Below, one piece after another: positions 1-9,072 of a DNA stretch of 64,000 bases. Location of the stretch: NCBI RefSeq assembly GCF_002220865.2, contig NZ_NHRJ02000002.1:310001-374000 (forward strand), written 5' to 3'. This DNA comes from Paenibacillus xerothermodurans (GTDB lineage: Bacteria; Bacillota; Bacilli; Paenibacillales; NBRC-103111). Within the stretch, counting starts at the first letter, position 1. Each line of letters starts with the position of its first letter. The translations under genes and the position numbers were made by a program. Under the pieces are notes generated by a model. The model did not search any database and had not been told where the DNA came from. It was given only the letters and a program-made list of their open reading frames with translations.

Positions 1-436
1 ATTTCAGCACAAAAATAAACGGCTCGTCGAACAGCTTGGTATGCCTGGCCCGCACGACAAACATGGCCCCGCCTCTGATGCCGCTCGCGTCCATGTAAGC
101 CTGGACCAAGGACTCGGCATTCTCCATGTACTGCTCCATGGATTCCGACATCCGAAGGCGGGCGAACAAATTGTAATTTGGATTGCTGTCGAGATCGTAG
201 CCAGGCTCCACGGTGAAGCGACCGATCTTGGTCGGCACTTGCTCCGCCTTCGGATTGCGTTCGGCGGTCCGCTTTGCGATTTTCTTAAATTCACCGCCCA
301 GAAACGAACTCAACTCACTGTCAACGTAATCCTCACCGTCCAATGTCTGGTAATGCTTGCAGCGCTTTGCTCCCTGCGCTTCATCACCCTCCACCTGAAT
401 TACGAAAAAAGATATGTATTCCACTTCAAAATTCAT
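1..436 (-). CDS. DUF3900-like protein, 3' end outside window
   Basis: A reading frame open from an ATG at 436 to the left edge encodes the first 145 residues of a protein starting MNFEVEYISFFVIQVEGDE. A ribosome binding site, GGGGAGC, lies just upstream of the ATG. The sequence is soluble-looking, with a conserved-looking stretch KIGRFTVEPGYDLDSNPNY and a following IRGGAMFVVRAR segment. From memory this pattern resembles the DUF3900 family of Bacillaceae and Paenibacillaceae, whose function is unknown. The family call is by recall only; the reading frame itself is secure. The C-terminal part lies outside the window. Confidence 0.65.
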   Translation of the reverse strand, partial: MNFEVEYISFFVIQVEGDEAQGAKRCKHYQTLDGEDYVDSELSSFLGGEFKKIAKRTAERNPKAEQVPTKIGRFTVEPGYDLDSNPNYNLFARLRMSESMEQYMENAESLVQAYMDASGIRGGAMFVVRARHTKLFDEPFIFVLK

Positions 437-485
437 TGTGTGTACAGCTCCCCTGTGTATGCGTATAAATTAGGCCTATGACAAA

Positions 486-528
486 GCAAAACCCACCCCA
501 TAGGCTTCGAAAGCCGCTAAGGCGGGTG
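486..528 (-). terminator. Intrinsic terminator after sodC
   Basis: CACCC (494-498) pairs with GGGTG (524-528), enclosing a second stem GGCTT/AAGCC. On the minus strand the hairpin is followed by GGTTTTGCTTTG. It lies downstream of sodC and upstream of the DUF3900-like gene. Confidence 0.6.
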
Positions 529-586
529 TTGATTCATCGTAACACAGGTTGAAATACGCGGCAATGCTCAATGCGAGAGGGAGCGC

Positions 587-1207
587 TCACTTGATTACGC
601 CGCAGGCGATACGGCCGCCGGACTCGCCGGTAGGGTCGGTTTTGTAATCGTCCGGACCCGTATGAATCACCAGCGAGGTTCCGCCCGGCTTAACCAGGGA
701 GTTGGCTTTATCTCGCGCCAATGTCACTTTCTTGTTGATAAACTCAGCCTTCCCTCCGCCGTCGGAGCCGATTTCGAGGTTAGGCAAATCGCCGGCGTGA
801 TGGCCCTCCGGATTGTCGAAGCCGTGCTTTTTGGTCTCCGGATTAAAGTGCGCGCCCGCTGTTTTGAAGTCCGGTGCGACGCATGCTCCGACGCTATGAA
901 AGTGCAGTCCATGCTTGCCCGGCGGCAAACCTGACACTTCCACCTGCAGTTTCACGCCTTCCACTGTCTCCGTTAACGCGGCCCTTCCAACCTTAGTGCC
1001 CTGGCTATCGATGATGTCGATTCGCTTCATATCAGTCACGGTATCATTGGCGGCTTCCTCTGCCGTCGGCGACGATCCGTGTTGAGTGTGCTCGATGCCG
1101 CTGTCCCCGACCTGATGCGTGCCGGTGGCCGGCTCTGCTGACCACTCGCACGCAGACAAGAGCAGCATTACGCTGAACACCACGGCTGCTCGGTTTACGA
1201 TTTTCAT
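587..1207 (-). CDS. sodC: Cu/Zn superoxide dismutase family lipoprotein
   Basis: The 206-residue product has a lipoprotein signal peptide (hydrophobic segment then LLSAC, modified Cys about residue 20), so it should be anchored outside the membrane. The mature part is a Cu/Zn-SOD beta-barrel: the copper/zinc histidine motif HFHSVGAC, then AGAHFNP, a metal-loop HHAGDLPN segment, and the C-terminal GGTSLVIHTGPDDY followed by GRIACGVI. Both disulphide cysteines (in GAC and IACG) are present. The family dismutates superoxide, although Bacillus YojM-type members are reported to have weak or no activity. The start has a good site, GGAGGACGAGCAAG-ATG. It stands alone with its own terminator. Confidence 0.88.
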   Translation of the reverse strand: MKIVNRAAVVFSVMLLLSACEWSAEPATGTHQVGDSGIEHTQHGSSPTAEEAANDTVTDMKRIDIIDSQGTKVGRAALTETVEGVKLQVEVSGLPPGKHGLHFHSVGACVAPDFKTAGAHFNPETKKHGFDNPEGHHAGDLPNLEIGSDGGGKAEFINKKVTLARDKANSLVKPGGTSLVIHTGPDDYKTDPTGESGGRIACGVIK

Positions 1208-1294
1208 CTTGCTCGTCCTCCATTGGATAATGTAACTCTAACACCTGTCAGTGTTGCCCATTGGAGAACAGCTAAACCTTCATATGCCAAACAG

Positions 1295-1966
1295 TCATGC
1301 TTGCTCTACAAACGGGTTGCGCCACTCCATCAGCATCGCGTAATTTCTTGACTCCTCATCATCAAGATAGTTTGGAACCAACTTCACGGGCATCCGACCG
1401 CAGCGCAGCAAAAAGGTAAGCACAGGATCGTGCAAAGCGCCTGACAACACAGCCGTGGTATACTCTTCAGCGGTCATTGCATCCGCATGACGATTATAAC
1501 CGGGCATTCGTCCGCCGCCGAGCAGCCTTTTTAGCCGTCGCTCCACCACCACCTCGTACATCGAGCTCATCAGCAGCTTGCCCAGGCCGAGCTTGCGATA
1601 AGCCGGCAGAGCGCTGATATCAACGATATAGAGAGTATCTCCGGAGGAATTGTGATTGCGAATGTAGCCGTTATCCGTCATTTCCTCCCACGTATGCTCC
1701 GCATGCTCGGGATTAAAATCGACCAGCAGCCCGGTAATTGACGCGACGACTCGCCCGTCGATTTCAGCACACAACGCTCCCTGCGGGAACAGCGTGATAT
1801 GATTGGTGAGCTGCTCCTCGTTCCACCAAAGGTCCGCTGGAAAAGGCGGAGGGAAGCTCTCCTGTTGAATGCGGATGAGATCTTCGAAATCGCTTCGCGA
1901 ATACGATCGCACGATTGCTTTCATCGGCCGATCCCGGTCAAACACGTACACATGCTTAACGTACAA
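1295..1966 (-). CDS. GNAT acetyltransferase related to the YhcX N-terminal domain
   Basis: A 223-residue GNAT-fold protein. The acetyl-CoA loop appears in LPAYRKLGLGKLLM, and the C-terminal part (RCGRMPVKLVPNYLDDEES, then MEWRNPF) matches, from memory, the acetyltransferase half of Bacillus YhcX, a GNAT-nitrilase fusion. I chose a TTG start at 1966 because AAAAAGGGGG sits 8 nt before it; longer starts at 2020 lack such a site. The gene follows the nitrilase by 16 nt and they surely share a transcript. Substrate unknown; joint action with the nitrilase is inferred from the fused relative. Confidence 0.78.
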   Translation of the reverse strand: MYVKHVYVFDRDRPMKAIVRSYSRSDFEDLIRIQQESFPPPFPADLWWNEEQLTNHITLFPQGALCAEIDGRVVASITGLLVDFNPEHAEHTWEEMTDNGYIRNHNSSGDTLYIVDISALPAYRKLGLGKLLMSSMYEVVVERRLKRLLGGGRMPGYNRHADAMTAEEYTTAVLSGALHDPVLTFLLRCGRMPVKLVPNYLDDEESRNYAMLMEWRNPFVEQA

Positions 1967-1982
1967 CCGCTCCGCCCCCTTT

Positions 1983-2846
1983 TTATGACCAATCGGTATA
2001 CAAATCCGTACGCCGGTCACGCCATGTTGTTACGGAGCCCTTATCTCTGACCTGCTGCAGCAGGCTTAAATCCAAATCTGCGGTGACAACCATATCGTGA
2101 TTGATTTCCCCTTCGACCATCACGCCTGCAGGCGGAAACGGCACATCATTTGGCGTGATCACTGCGGCCTGCCCATAATTGCCTCTCATAAAGTCGACCG
2201 TAGGTAATGAGCCCACAGTGCCGGTGGTCACCACATACACCTGATTCTCAATTGTTCTCGCATGGCAAGTGTAACGGACACGGTGGAAGCCATGGCGATC
2301 GTCCGTGCAGGACGGACAAAAAATCACGTCAGCGCCACGCGCACGTGCCATCCGGACGATTTCAGGGAATTCGATATCATAGCATATCAGTATCGCGATC
2401 CGCCCTTTGGCCGTATCGAACACATGGAGTGCGTCTCCGGGAGCCATACTCCACTCTTTCACTTCCGTCGGAGTGATATGCAGCTTGCGCTGCTCGCCAA
2501 CGGAGCCGTCCGGATAGAAGAGAAAGGCCGTATTATACAACCGTCCGTTTTCCTCTATGATGTGCGTACCTCCGATCAGATGCATTCCCGTGCTTTTTGC
2601 GAGGGAGACAAACAACTGTTTATACTGCTCCGTATATTGCGGCAATTCATCAATTGTCAGCGCAGCCGGATGATTACGGCCGCCTCCGATAGACATTAGC
2701 TGCGTCGTGAACAACTCGGGAAACAGTACGAAATCGGCTTCGAATTCTTCTGCTGTTTTCACATAGTGAGTGACCTGAGCGGCAAACTCCTCAAAATTGT
2801 GGATCGTATGCAAATGGTACTGGACCGCAGATACTCTCAGTTTCAT
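1983..2846 (-). CDS. Carbon-nitrogen hydrolase (nitrilase superfamily, YhcX-like)
   Basis: A 287-residue amidase/nitrilase-fold enzyme. The Glu-Lys-Cys triad is visible: Glu in FPELF, Lys in RKLHITPTE and Cys in ILICYDIEFPE. The tail ending in TTWRDRRTDLYTDW resembles the C-terminus of Bacillus YhcX. The family hydrolyses non-peptide C-N bonds of amides or nitriles; the substrate cannot be read from sequence. The start has CAGGAGG 8 nt upstream. It is the middle gene of a methyltransferase-nitrilase-GNAT operon. In YhcX the GNAT domain precedes the nitrilase on one chain; here the two are separate and in the opposite order. Confidence 0.85.
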   Translation of the reverse strand: MKLRVSAVQYHLHTIHNFEEFAAQVTHYVKTAEEFEADFVLFPELFTTQLMSIGGGRNHPAALTIDELPQYTEQYKQLFVSLAKSTGMHLIGGTHIIEENGRLYNTAFLFYPDGSVGEQRKLHITPTEVKEWSMAPGDALHVFDTAKGRIAILICYDIEFPEIVRMARARGADVIFCPSCTDDRHGFHRVRYTCHARTIENQVYVVTTGTVGSLPTVDFMRGNYGQAAVITPNDVPFPPAGVMVEGEINHDMVVTADLDLSLLQQVRDKGSVTTWRDRRTDLYTDWS

Positions 2847-2879
2847 TATTTTCCTCCTGCCGTCGCTTGTTTTGGTTGA

Positions 2880-3572
2880 TCATGTTTCCGGCCAGGTTGC
2901 TTGATGGCTGCTATGCTCGCCGTCCGGCTGAATCTCTTCAATCGGATCGAAGAACAAAATATGCGGCTTTTTCAAGCACCAAGTCGTCATGCACCGCTGA
3001 TTCCCAACATTCACCGTCTTGATCGGCTCGAGCAGTATGCCCTGCAGTTTTTCGGCCGTTCTATGCAGTTGGGCCTCATCAACAAGAAACCGTATGCTCC
3101 CATCCGGAAGCTTATAATGTTCGCCGCCAAGCACCTCTATCTTGTCTTCCATGCCAATGCGCGAAGCGAGCCTGACGAATAACAAGCCTCCGGGCCGCAG
3201 CACTCGCCACATCTCATGTACCATCTGATGGAAATTTGCTTCGCTTGCTGCAAAATGCAGTACGGCATTGCTGATAACTACGTCAAAGCTATCGTTGGCG
3301 AAGCTCAGCTTCTCGATGGATTCGACGCGGGCGTGGTCGTCGGGCCAATGTGGGGCCAGTTTGCGGGCCAGCATGCGCACGTCCCGGATTGCGTCAGCGG
3401 ACCTGTCCACCGCGTGAACGTCATAGCCGGTCCTGAAGAAATACACCAGATTACGGCCCGACCCGCAGCCGGCGTCGAGTATGCGCTTATCCTTGGGGAT
3501 TCGACCCTTTAACAATTGATCGAACAAATATATATCCATATCACCGAACAACTCCCGGGGATCCATGCGCAT
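2880..3572 (-). CDS. Class I SAM-dependent methyltransferase
   Basis: A 230-residue Rossmann-fold methyltransferase of the Methyltransf_11 type. Motif I is ILDAGCGSGRN near residue 31, followed by the acidic ribose-binding residue in VHAVDRSAD, SFDVVISNAVLHF (motif IV) and LRPGGLLFVR (post-motif). The last 30 residues are less conserved-looking. The substrate is unknown. AAAGG lies 5-10 nt before the ATG. It is the first gene of an operon with the nitrilase and GNAT genes, 33 nt upstream of the nitrilase, which suggests a small-molecule target. Confidence 0.82.
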   Translation of the reverse strand: MRMDPRELFGDMDIYLFDQLLKGRIPKDKRILDAGCGSGRNLVYFFRTGYDVHAVDRSADAIRDVRMLARKLAPHWPDDHARVESIEKLSFANDSFDVVISNAVLHFAASEANFHQMVHEMWRVLRPGGLLFVRLASRIGMEDKIEVLGGEHYKLPDGSIRFLVDEAQLHRTAEKLQGILLEPIKTVNVGNQRCMTTWCLKKPHILFFDPIEEIQPDGEHSSHQATWPET

Positions 3573-3712
3573 CAGCCCTTTGCCTATTCATGACTATTTA
3601 GTGCAGATATTATAACATCTGCCAACCAATAAAACTATCCTGCTGGAAAATCGTAGACTCAGGCTTGGAAGTCGGCCGTGGCCTTACATCTCTCTTGAAA
3701 GGAAGATGCAAC

Positions 3713-3859
3713 ATGCAGCCGGATGTCGAGCAAACCACAGCGGCTGTCATCAGCCGATAGGCCTGGCAGGAGCGCCATCCCGTGCTGCCAATGTCCGGTG
3801 CTGGAGCACAATCGCTGTATGAGGCGCTAGGTGAAGTGAAACAGAACTCTACGTATTAG
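3713..3859 (+). pseudogene. Small ORF interrupted by an in-frame TAG
   Basis: An ATG at 3713, well placed after GAAAGGAAG, opens a frame that reads 15 codons to TAG (3758-3760) and then continues in the same frame for 32 codons to a second TAG at 3857. Removing the first stop would give a 47-residue protein containing AWQERHPVLP and SLYEALGEVKQNSTY. I do not recognise it. It sits beside a frameshifted regulator, so decay of this interval is the simplest reading; chance is the alternative. Confidence 0.3.
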
Positions 3860-3890
3860 CCGGTGCAAAAAACATGGCGCCGCCCAGGGT

Positions 3891-4169
3891 TCACGAGAAA
3901 CCATAGGCGTGCGCCATGCGCTGCACCGTCTCTTTTATGTTCGCCGCCACTTGGGGTGGAGGAACCACCAGCCGCCATGCGGACCATATTCCGCGTACAG
4001 CGGGATGCCGAGTTGCACTTAACTCCTGCAGATCACGCATAATCGTGCAGGCAAATACGTTGAGCTCTTTGGCAAGCTCGCGCACCTCACATTTTCTTCG
4101 CTTGTTCACGGCTATCATCAATTCCATCACAACGTTTCGATTTTGACAGCGGACGCCACGCCCCTGCAT
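3891..4169 (-). pseudogene. Remnant of a YafY/DeoR-like HTH regulator (frameshifted)
   Basis: One frame encodes a helix-turn-helix of the HTH_11 type (VRELAKELNVFACTIMRDLQEL). After LQELS the typical continuation LGIPLYAEYGPHGGWWFLH is found in a different frame (about 3960-4020), which then stops at TAA. This matches the usual order of YafY-type regulators (HTH, then a GIPLY..G..GG wing), so a frameshift near 4020 broke the gene. The WYL effector domain is missing. No convincing ribosome binding site is seen. Function is presumably lost. Confidence 0.55.
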
Positions 4170-4279
4170 CGCAACTGCAGCCCATCACACACGATAATTA
4201 TGACATTACTCTAAGTCCGACTGTCGGCAACGCCGAATGCACGCGCGGACGTGAGAAGGAGGGTACTGCAGAACCATAA

Positions 4280-5206
4280 TCAACCGTGTTCGAGCCAATT
4301 TACTTCTTCGGCAGTTAGCTTGAGCTTCGAACCCTCATAGCAGGACAGCTGTTCTCCTTCGTTTTGCGCTCCGACAAGTGCTGCGCTCGGGAACGGCTGA
4401 TTCAGCACGTACGCCAGAGAAATCTGCACGGTAGTCACACCTTTTTGCTTCGCCAGCTGCTCCGCACGGTTTAGGCGCTGCCAGTTGGCGTCACTGTAGT
4501 ACACTCGCACCATTTCCTTGTTGTCGAGAATGTCCGGAGCGAACCTGCCAGTGAAGAAGCCCCCTGCTTGCGAGGACCAGGATAGCAGCGGCATCTGATT
4601 CCGCTCGTGCCAAGCGCAGGTTTCACCATCGGCAGAGATACATCCCGCCCACCTGGCTTCGTTCGGCTTGGCCAGACTAAGATTCGGGCTGCTGAAGCTA
4701 AAACCGACCAGTCCCCGCTCAGCCGCATAATCGTTAGCTTCCTGCAGGCGCTGATACGACCAGTTCGAAGCGCCGATCGCGTGAATCCTGCCTGCGTCTA
4801 TATGCTCATTCAACGCGTCCATGATGACGCTCACTGGAACCGCTGTGTCATCGCGATGAAGCGCATACAAATCTATGTAATCGGTTTCCAGTCTTTCCAG
4901 GCTCGTATTCAAGTCGCTGGCAATCGCTTCAGGATTGACCCGTGGGCCGTCGGCATTGTGGTGGGCACCTTTCGTCAGGATGACTACCTCCGCCCGGTTG
5001 CCGCGCTCCTTCATCCAACGTCCGATCGTCTCCTCACTCTGTCCGCGGCAATAGATGTGGGCCGTGTCAATCGTGGTTCCGCCAAGCGCGCGAAAGCGAT
5101 CCAATACGTCGCATACTTGCTCATATCTGTCATGCGTAAAAAAGTCCGAGCCCTGTATCAATTTGCTCACAGGTATTGAAAGTCCTTGAATGCGGATGGT
5201 TTCCAT
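4280..5206 (-). CDS. Aldo/keto reductase
   Basis: A 308-residue (alpha/beta)8 NAD(P)H-dependent oxidoreductase. The catalytic tetrad is recognisable: Asp in TTIDTAHIYCRGQSEE, Tyr four residues later, Lys in VILTKGAHH and His in LYALHRDD. The nucleotide-binding end contains ALVGAQNEGEQ. Compared with typical family members the Tyr is followed by C rather than G, otherwise the domain is complete. The start has AAAAGGAGTG. It lies 18 nt downstream of a Gfo/Idh gene, so the two oxidoreductases are probably cotranscribed and may act on the same sugar or polyol derivative (inference). Confidence 0.85.
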   Translation of the reverse strand: METIRIQGLSIPVSKLIQGSDFFTHDRYEQVCDVLDRFRALGGTTIDTAHIYCRGQSEETIGRWMKERGNRAEVVILTKGAHHNADGPRVNPEAIASDLNTSLERLETDYIDLYALHRDDTAVPVSVIMDALNEHIDAGRIHAIGASNWSYQRLQEANDYAAERGLVGFSFSSPNLSLAKPNEARWAGCISADGETCAWHERNQMPLLSWSSQAGGFFTGRFAPDILDNKEMVRVYYSDANWQRLNRAEQLAKQKGVTTVQISLAYVLNQPFPSAALVGAQNEGEQLSCYEGSKLKLTAEEVNWLEHG

Positions 5207-5224
5207 GGATTCAGCACTCCTTTT

Positions 5225-6226
5225 TTATAAAACGACTCTTACCCGTTCCCGTGCAGACTTCAGGCACGCATCAACCGCTCGCATATTCAGCACCGCATCC
5301 GACGGTTCAAACAACAGCGGGGTGCCCTGCAAAATACTCCGTCCGAAATCGTCCGCCTGCAGCGCATACTGGTTCACGTAAGGCACGATTACTTCCCTGC
5401 GTTCCCGGCCCACTGTGACAGACAAATGATCCTCTTCGTTCAGCTTGCTCACGAATGCACTTGGCAGCTCGATGCGGCCCTCGGTGCCCAACACTTCCAG
5501 CACGTTGCGGCCCGCCGCCCACATGGCACAATCGAAGGTTAAAGCTACGCCGCCCGAAAATTCCAGCACTCCTGCAGCCATCATGTCCACGTTGTCGTGT
5601 TCCGGCGAGAAGAAGGCATGTACGGTGGCCGCTTCCGGCTCCCGCTCGAGCACAAAGCGGGCCGCACTGATCGGATATACACCCACATCATACAGCGCGC
5701 CTCCGCCCATGGTCCGATGAAAACGGACGTTCTCTCCGCTGCGTGCGCTGTTAAACGTGAATGCCCCACGAATTCCGCGAATTTCGCCGATTTCACCGGA
5801 CTTGATGATGTCTTTGATCATCGCATACCGCGGGTGATGGCGATACATAAAAGCTTCCGCCAGCTTCACGTCTGCTCGAGCACATGCCTCGGCCATCTCC
5901 TCCGCCTCCGACGCATTCAACGCAATGGGCTTCTCACACAGCACATGCTTTCCCGCCTCGGCCGCCTTGATTGTCCATTCCTTGTGCAAATGGTTCGGCA
6001 GAGGTACGTACACCGCGTCGATATTGTCATCGGCAAGCAGCTGTTCATAGCTCTCGTATGCGGTGGGTATGCCGAGCTCATCCGCCGTTGCTCGGGCGGT
6101 ACTCTCGTTACGGCTGGCGATGGCTGTGACCTCACCGGTCGCAGATTGCTGAATGCCGGGGATGACCGCCCGCTTCGCAATATTGGCGCAGCCGAGAATT
6201 CCCCAGCGCAGCTTACGTTGTGCCAT
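5225..6226 (-). CDS. Gfo/Idh/MocA family oxidoreductase
   Basis: A 333-residue NAD(P)-dependent dehydrogenase. The N-terminal Rossmann domain starts RWGILGCANIAKRAVIPG; the family EKP motif is in HVLCEKPIALN; the C-terminal substrate domain contains GGGALYDVGVYPISAARF. The ATG at 6226 is chosen because AAAAAGGAG is placed 9 nt before it and the Rossmann strand begins a few residues later; an upstream extension to 6412 has no family similarity. Members oxidise sugars, inositols or trans-dihydrodiols; the substrate here is not evident. It heads an operon with the aldo/keto reductase. Confidence 0.85.
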   Translation of the reverse strand: MAQRKLRWGILGCANIAKRAVIPGIQQSATGEVTAIASRNESTARATADELGIPTAYESYEQLLADDNIDAVYVPLPNHLHKEWTIKAAEAGKHVLCEKPIALNASEAEEMAEACARADVKLAEAFMYRHHPRYAMIKDIIKSGEIGEIRGIRGAFTFNSARSGENVRFHRTMGGGALYDVGVYPISAARFVLEREPEAATVHAFFSPEHDNVDMMAAGVLEFSGGVALTFDCAMWAAGRNVLEVLGTEGRIELPSAFVSKLNEEDHLSVTVGRERREVIVPYVNQYALQADDFGRSILQGTPLLFEPSDAVLNMRAVDACLKSARERVRVVL

Positions 6227-6507
6227 CTTATCTACCACTCCTTTTTTGACGCAAATGAATGCGGATTCACTGCTAATTATATGAAACAATTTCGGAATTG
6301 AAAATAGCAGCTTTTTCGCGATACTCCGTATTACGTACACACGTACATCATTGTAAGCTGCAGGCACCGACCGCATCTGATGCCTCCCTGCTTGCGATAC
6401 GAGTGCGTGCAATGGACATCAGCCCCTTTTTCCAGTAATGTAAATGTAGCATTCTTGCTGAGCACTAATTTGTGTGCCAATAAATTATATATATTCAAGG
6501 AGTGTTT

Positions 6508-8664
6508 ATGAAATCACTGGTACTAGCCGAAAAGCCGAGCGTAGCCAAAGAAATCGCCCGGGTGTTAGGCTGCAATCAAAAACAGAAACATTATATAGAA
6601 GGTCCGAACTATGTTGTCACTTGGGCGCTGGGCCATTTGGTCACGCTGGCCGAGCCGGAAGATTACGATGTGAAATACAAGACTTGGGAGCTCGGAGACC
6701 TGCCGTTGTTACCCGATCAAATGAAACTCAAGGTCATAAAAGAAACGACTCCGCAATTTCGCGCGATATCCCAGCTGGCTAATCGGGCAGATCTCGATCA
6801 GCTGATTATCGCAACGGATGCAGGCCGTGAAGGCGAGTTGGTGGCCCGTTGGATCATGGAGCTAATCCGTTGGCGCAAGCCGTTTCGCCGCCTATGGATT
6901 TCGTCGCAGACGGATAAGGCCATCCGGGACGGATTCGCGAAGCTTAAGCCCGGCCGCGAGTATGACGCGCTGTTCGAGTCAGCCGTATGCCGCGCCGAAG
7001 CCGACTGGCTGATCGGTCTCAACATCACCCGTGCACTGACGTGCAAGTACAACGCGCAGCTGGCGGCAGGACGGGTACAGACGCCTACCCTGGCAATGCT
7101 GATGGAGCGCGAGCAGGAGATCCGCGCTTTTCAGTCCAAAGACTATTGGATGTTAAAGGCACAGTTGGGTAGCTTCCATGCCGTATGGCGAAGCAAGCAA
7201 AACCCGGACGGACGGCTGTTCGATAAAGCTGCGGCGGAGGCACTGGCAGCCAGGCTGCAGAGCATGACAGCCAAGGTATCACAGCTGAAAGTCACGGAAA
7301 AGAGTGAGCCACAGCCTCTCGCATATGACCTGACCGAACTGCAGCGGGACGCCAACCGCAAATATGGCTTCTCGGCCAAGCAAACCTCCAACGTGCTGCA
7401 GAGGTTATATGAACAGCATAAGCTTGTCACCTACCCGCGAACCGATTCGCGTTACCTCACCTCGGACATGGTGTCCACGCTTAAGGGCCGCCTCGACAGC
7501 CTGAGTGTGCAGCCTTACGCCGCGCTGGTGAAACCTCTGCTGCGGCAAGCACTGAATGTCACCAAGCGGATCGTGGATGACAGCAAAGTATCCGATCACC
7601 ATGCGATCATCCCTACCGAGCAGGCCCCACTGCTGCATATTTTAAGTGCGGATGAGCGCAAGCTGTATGATTTGATCGTGAGGCGGTTTATCGCCCTCTT
7701 CTATCCGGCTTACCGGTATGATGAGACTGCCGTCACAATAGACTTAGGTGGAGAAAACTTCTTTGCCAAAGGCCGCGTGACCAGGGATAACGGGTGGAAA
7801 ACGGTATACGGCGCAGACACTATAGCAATGAAGTCGGAAGATGATGAGGATGATAGGCATGAGGACGCTGCACACGGGAGCCAAACGCTTCCTCAGCTGA
7901 ATGTGGGAGATGTGCTGAGAAGCACCCGCTGCAGCTTGGAGAAGTTCGCGACCAAGCCGCCTTCACGCTACACGGAAGCAGCACTCCTGTCGGTGATGGA
8001 GAAGCATAAGCTCGGAACACCTGCCACGCGGGCGGACATCATCGAGAAGCTGCTGCAAACAGATACGATCGAGCGTAAGATGAATGTTCTGCAGCCAACC
8101 GGCAAAGGCTCCCAACTAATCGATCTGGTAGTCCCTGCGCTGCGTTCTCCGGAATTGACGGCACACTGGGAACAAGAGCTGGAGGACATCGCGAAGGGTA
8201 AGGGCAGCATGAAAAAATTTATCCAAGCGATTCGTCAGCAGACGACCGAAATGGTTCAGCTGGTGAAACAAAGCAGCATCGAGTATAAACCTCATAATCT
8301 GACCCATTCCAAATGCCCGGAATGCGGGAAGAATCTACAGGAAATCAAAGGAAAACGGGGAAAAATGCTGGTGTGCATCGACCGGGACTGCAGTTACAAG
8401 CGTGCCGCTGAGCCTCAATTGTCGAATAAGCGTTGTCCTCAGTGCCATAAAAAAATGGAAATCCGAACCGGTAAGGCAGGAAAATTCGCGCAATGCCGTC
8501 AATGTAACGTGATTGAAATGCTGGGTGACGGCCCGCGGCAAGGCGGCAAAGCAGCGAAGCGTAACGCCTCCCAACTCATCCGGCAGTACAGCGATAACAC
8601 GACCGTCAGCTCAAGCCTGGCGGACGCGCTGCAAGCCGCAATGCAAAAACAAAAAGAGGAGTAA
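6508..8664 (+). CDS. topB: DNA topoisomerase III
   Basis: A 718-residue type IA topoisomerase that passes single DNA strands through transient nicks, with a role in recombination and chromosome segregation. The TOPRIM domain is at the N-terminus (LVLAEKPSVAKEIA, then IIATDAGREGEL), and the catalytic Tyr is in VTYPRTDSRYL near residue 309. The C-terminus carries two Cys4 zinc-ribbon modules (CPECGKNL...C and CPQCHKKM...CRQC), not seen in every TopB. The ATG at 6508 follows AAGGAG by 5 nt; a GTG at 6502 overlaps that site and is rejected. It is monocistronic, with a terminator overlapping its stop. Confidence 0.95.
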   Translation: MKSLVLAEKPSVAKEIARVLGCNQKQKHYIEGPNYVVTWALGHLVTLAEPEDYDVKYKTWELGDLPLLPDQMKLKVIKETTPQFRAISQLANRADLDQLIIATDAGREGELVARWIMELIRWRKPFRRLWISSQTDKAIRDGFAKLKPGREYDALFESAVCRAEADWLIGLNITRALTCKYNAQLAAGRVQTPTLAMLMEREQEIRAFQSKDYWMLKAQLGSFHAVWRSKQNPDGRLFDKAAAEALAARLQSMTAKVSQLKVTEKSEPQPLAYDLTELQRDANRKYGFSAKQTSNVLQRLYEQHKLVTYPRTDSRYLTSDMVSTLKGRLDSLSVQPYAALVKPLLRQALNVTKRIVDDSKVSDHHAIIPTEQAPLLHILSADERKLYDLIVRRFIALFYPAYRYDETAVTIDLGGENFFAKGRVTRDNGWKTVYGADTIAMKSEDDEDDRHEDAAHGSQTLPQLNVGDVLRSTRCSLEKFATKPPSRYTEAALLSVMEKHKLGTPATRADIIEKLLQTDTIERKMNVLQPTGKGSQLIDLVVPALRSPELTAHWEQELEDIAKGKGSMKKFIQAIRQQTTEMVQLVKQSSIEYKPHNLTHSKCPECGKNLQEIKGKRGKMLVCIDRDCSYKRAAEPQLSNKRCPQCHKKMEIRTGKAGKFAQCRQCNVIEMLGDGPRQGGKAAKRNASQLIRQYSDNTTVSSSLADALQAAMQKQKEE

Positions 8665-8690
8665 GGCATCAGGCCTTCTCCTCTGTTTTT
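8651..8690. terminator. Bidirectional intrinsic terminator, topB / 9.0 kb gene
   Basis: AGAGGAG (8655-8661) pairs with CTCCTCT, and the inner AAGGC pairs with GCCTT. The hairpin overlaps the topB stop codon, is flanked by an A-run and a T-run, and separates convergent genes. Confidence 0.8.
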
Positions 8691-8699
8691 GTATGCCGT

Positions 8700-9026
8700 T
8701 TATGTTGTGTCGCCGGCGCTAATCTGCTGCAGCAGCAGAGGTCGCACATGAGCATCATAAAACTGGCGCAGCTGCTCCTTTTCGGACGGCGTGAACTGAT
8801 ATTCGCAATCGCGCCCCTCGTCCTGCGGCACGAATTGTACGATCTCACCGGAGTAGGCACAAATTAAAAGCGCGGTTAACTCCTCAATGTCGGCTGGCAG
8901 CTTGGAACCCCGACTTAATTGCGGCCTTAACACCACGTCGATCCACTGGGACTCTCTCGGTTCGATCATAAATCTGAAGTTTTCAAACTTTAGGTCCACG
9001 CTCTCTACAGCTCCATATTGAATCAT
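8700..9026 (-). CDS. Hypothetical protein
   Basis: A 108-residue acidic protein that I do not recognise. The ATG at 9026 (MIQYGAVESVDLKF) follows GAGGTGTGAC; an in-frame ATG four codons earlier has no good site. It contains no signal peptide or membrane segment. It has an aromatic, beta-rich N-terminal half and a helical C-terminal half (TPSEKEQLRQFYDAHVRPLL). It lies 46 nt downstream of... no other minus-strand promoter is obvious, the nearest upstream gene being the one ending at 9073, so it is probably the distal gene of that unit. It ends at the terminator shared with topB. Confidence 0.6.
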   Translation of the reverse strand: MIQYGAVESVDLKFENFRFMIEPRESQWIDVVLRPQLSRGSKLPADIEELTALLICAYSGEIVQFVPQDEGRDCEYQFTPSEKEQLRQFYDAHVRPLLLQQISAGDTT

Positions 9027-9072
9027 GTCACACCTCATTCTGGATCACATTGGCTGGCACCCAGCCTTGTGG

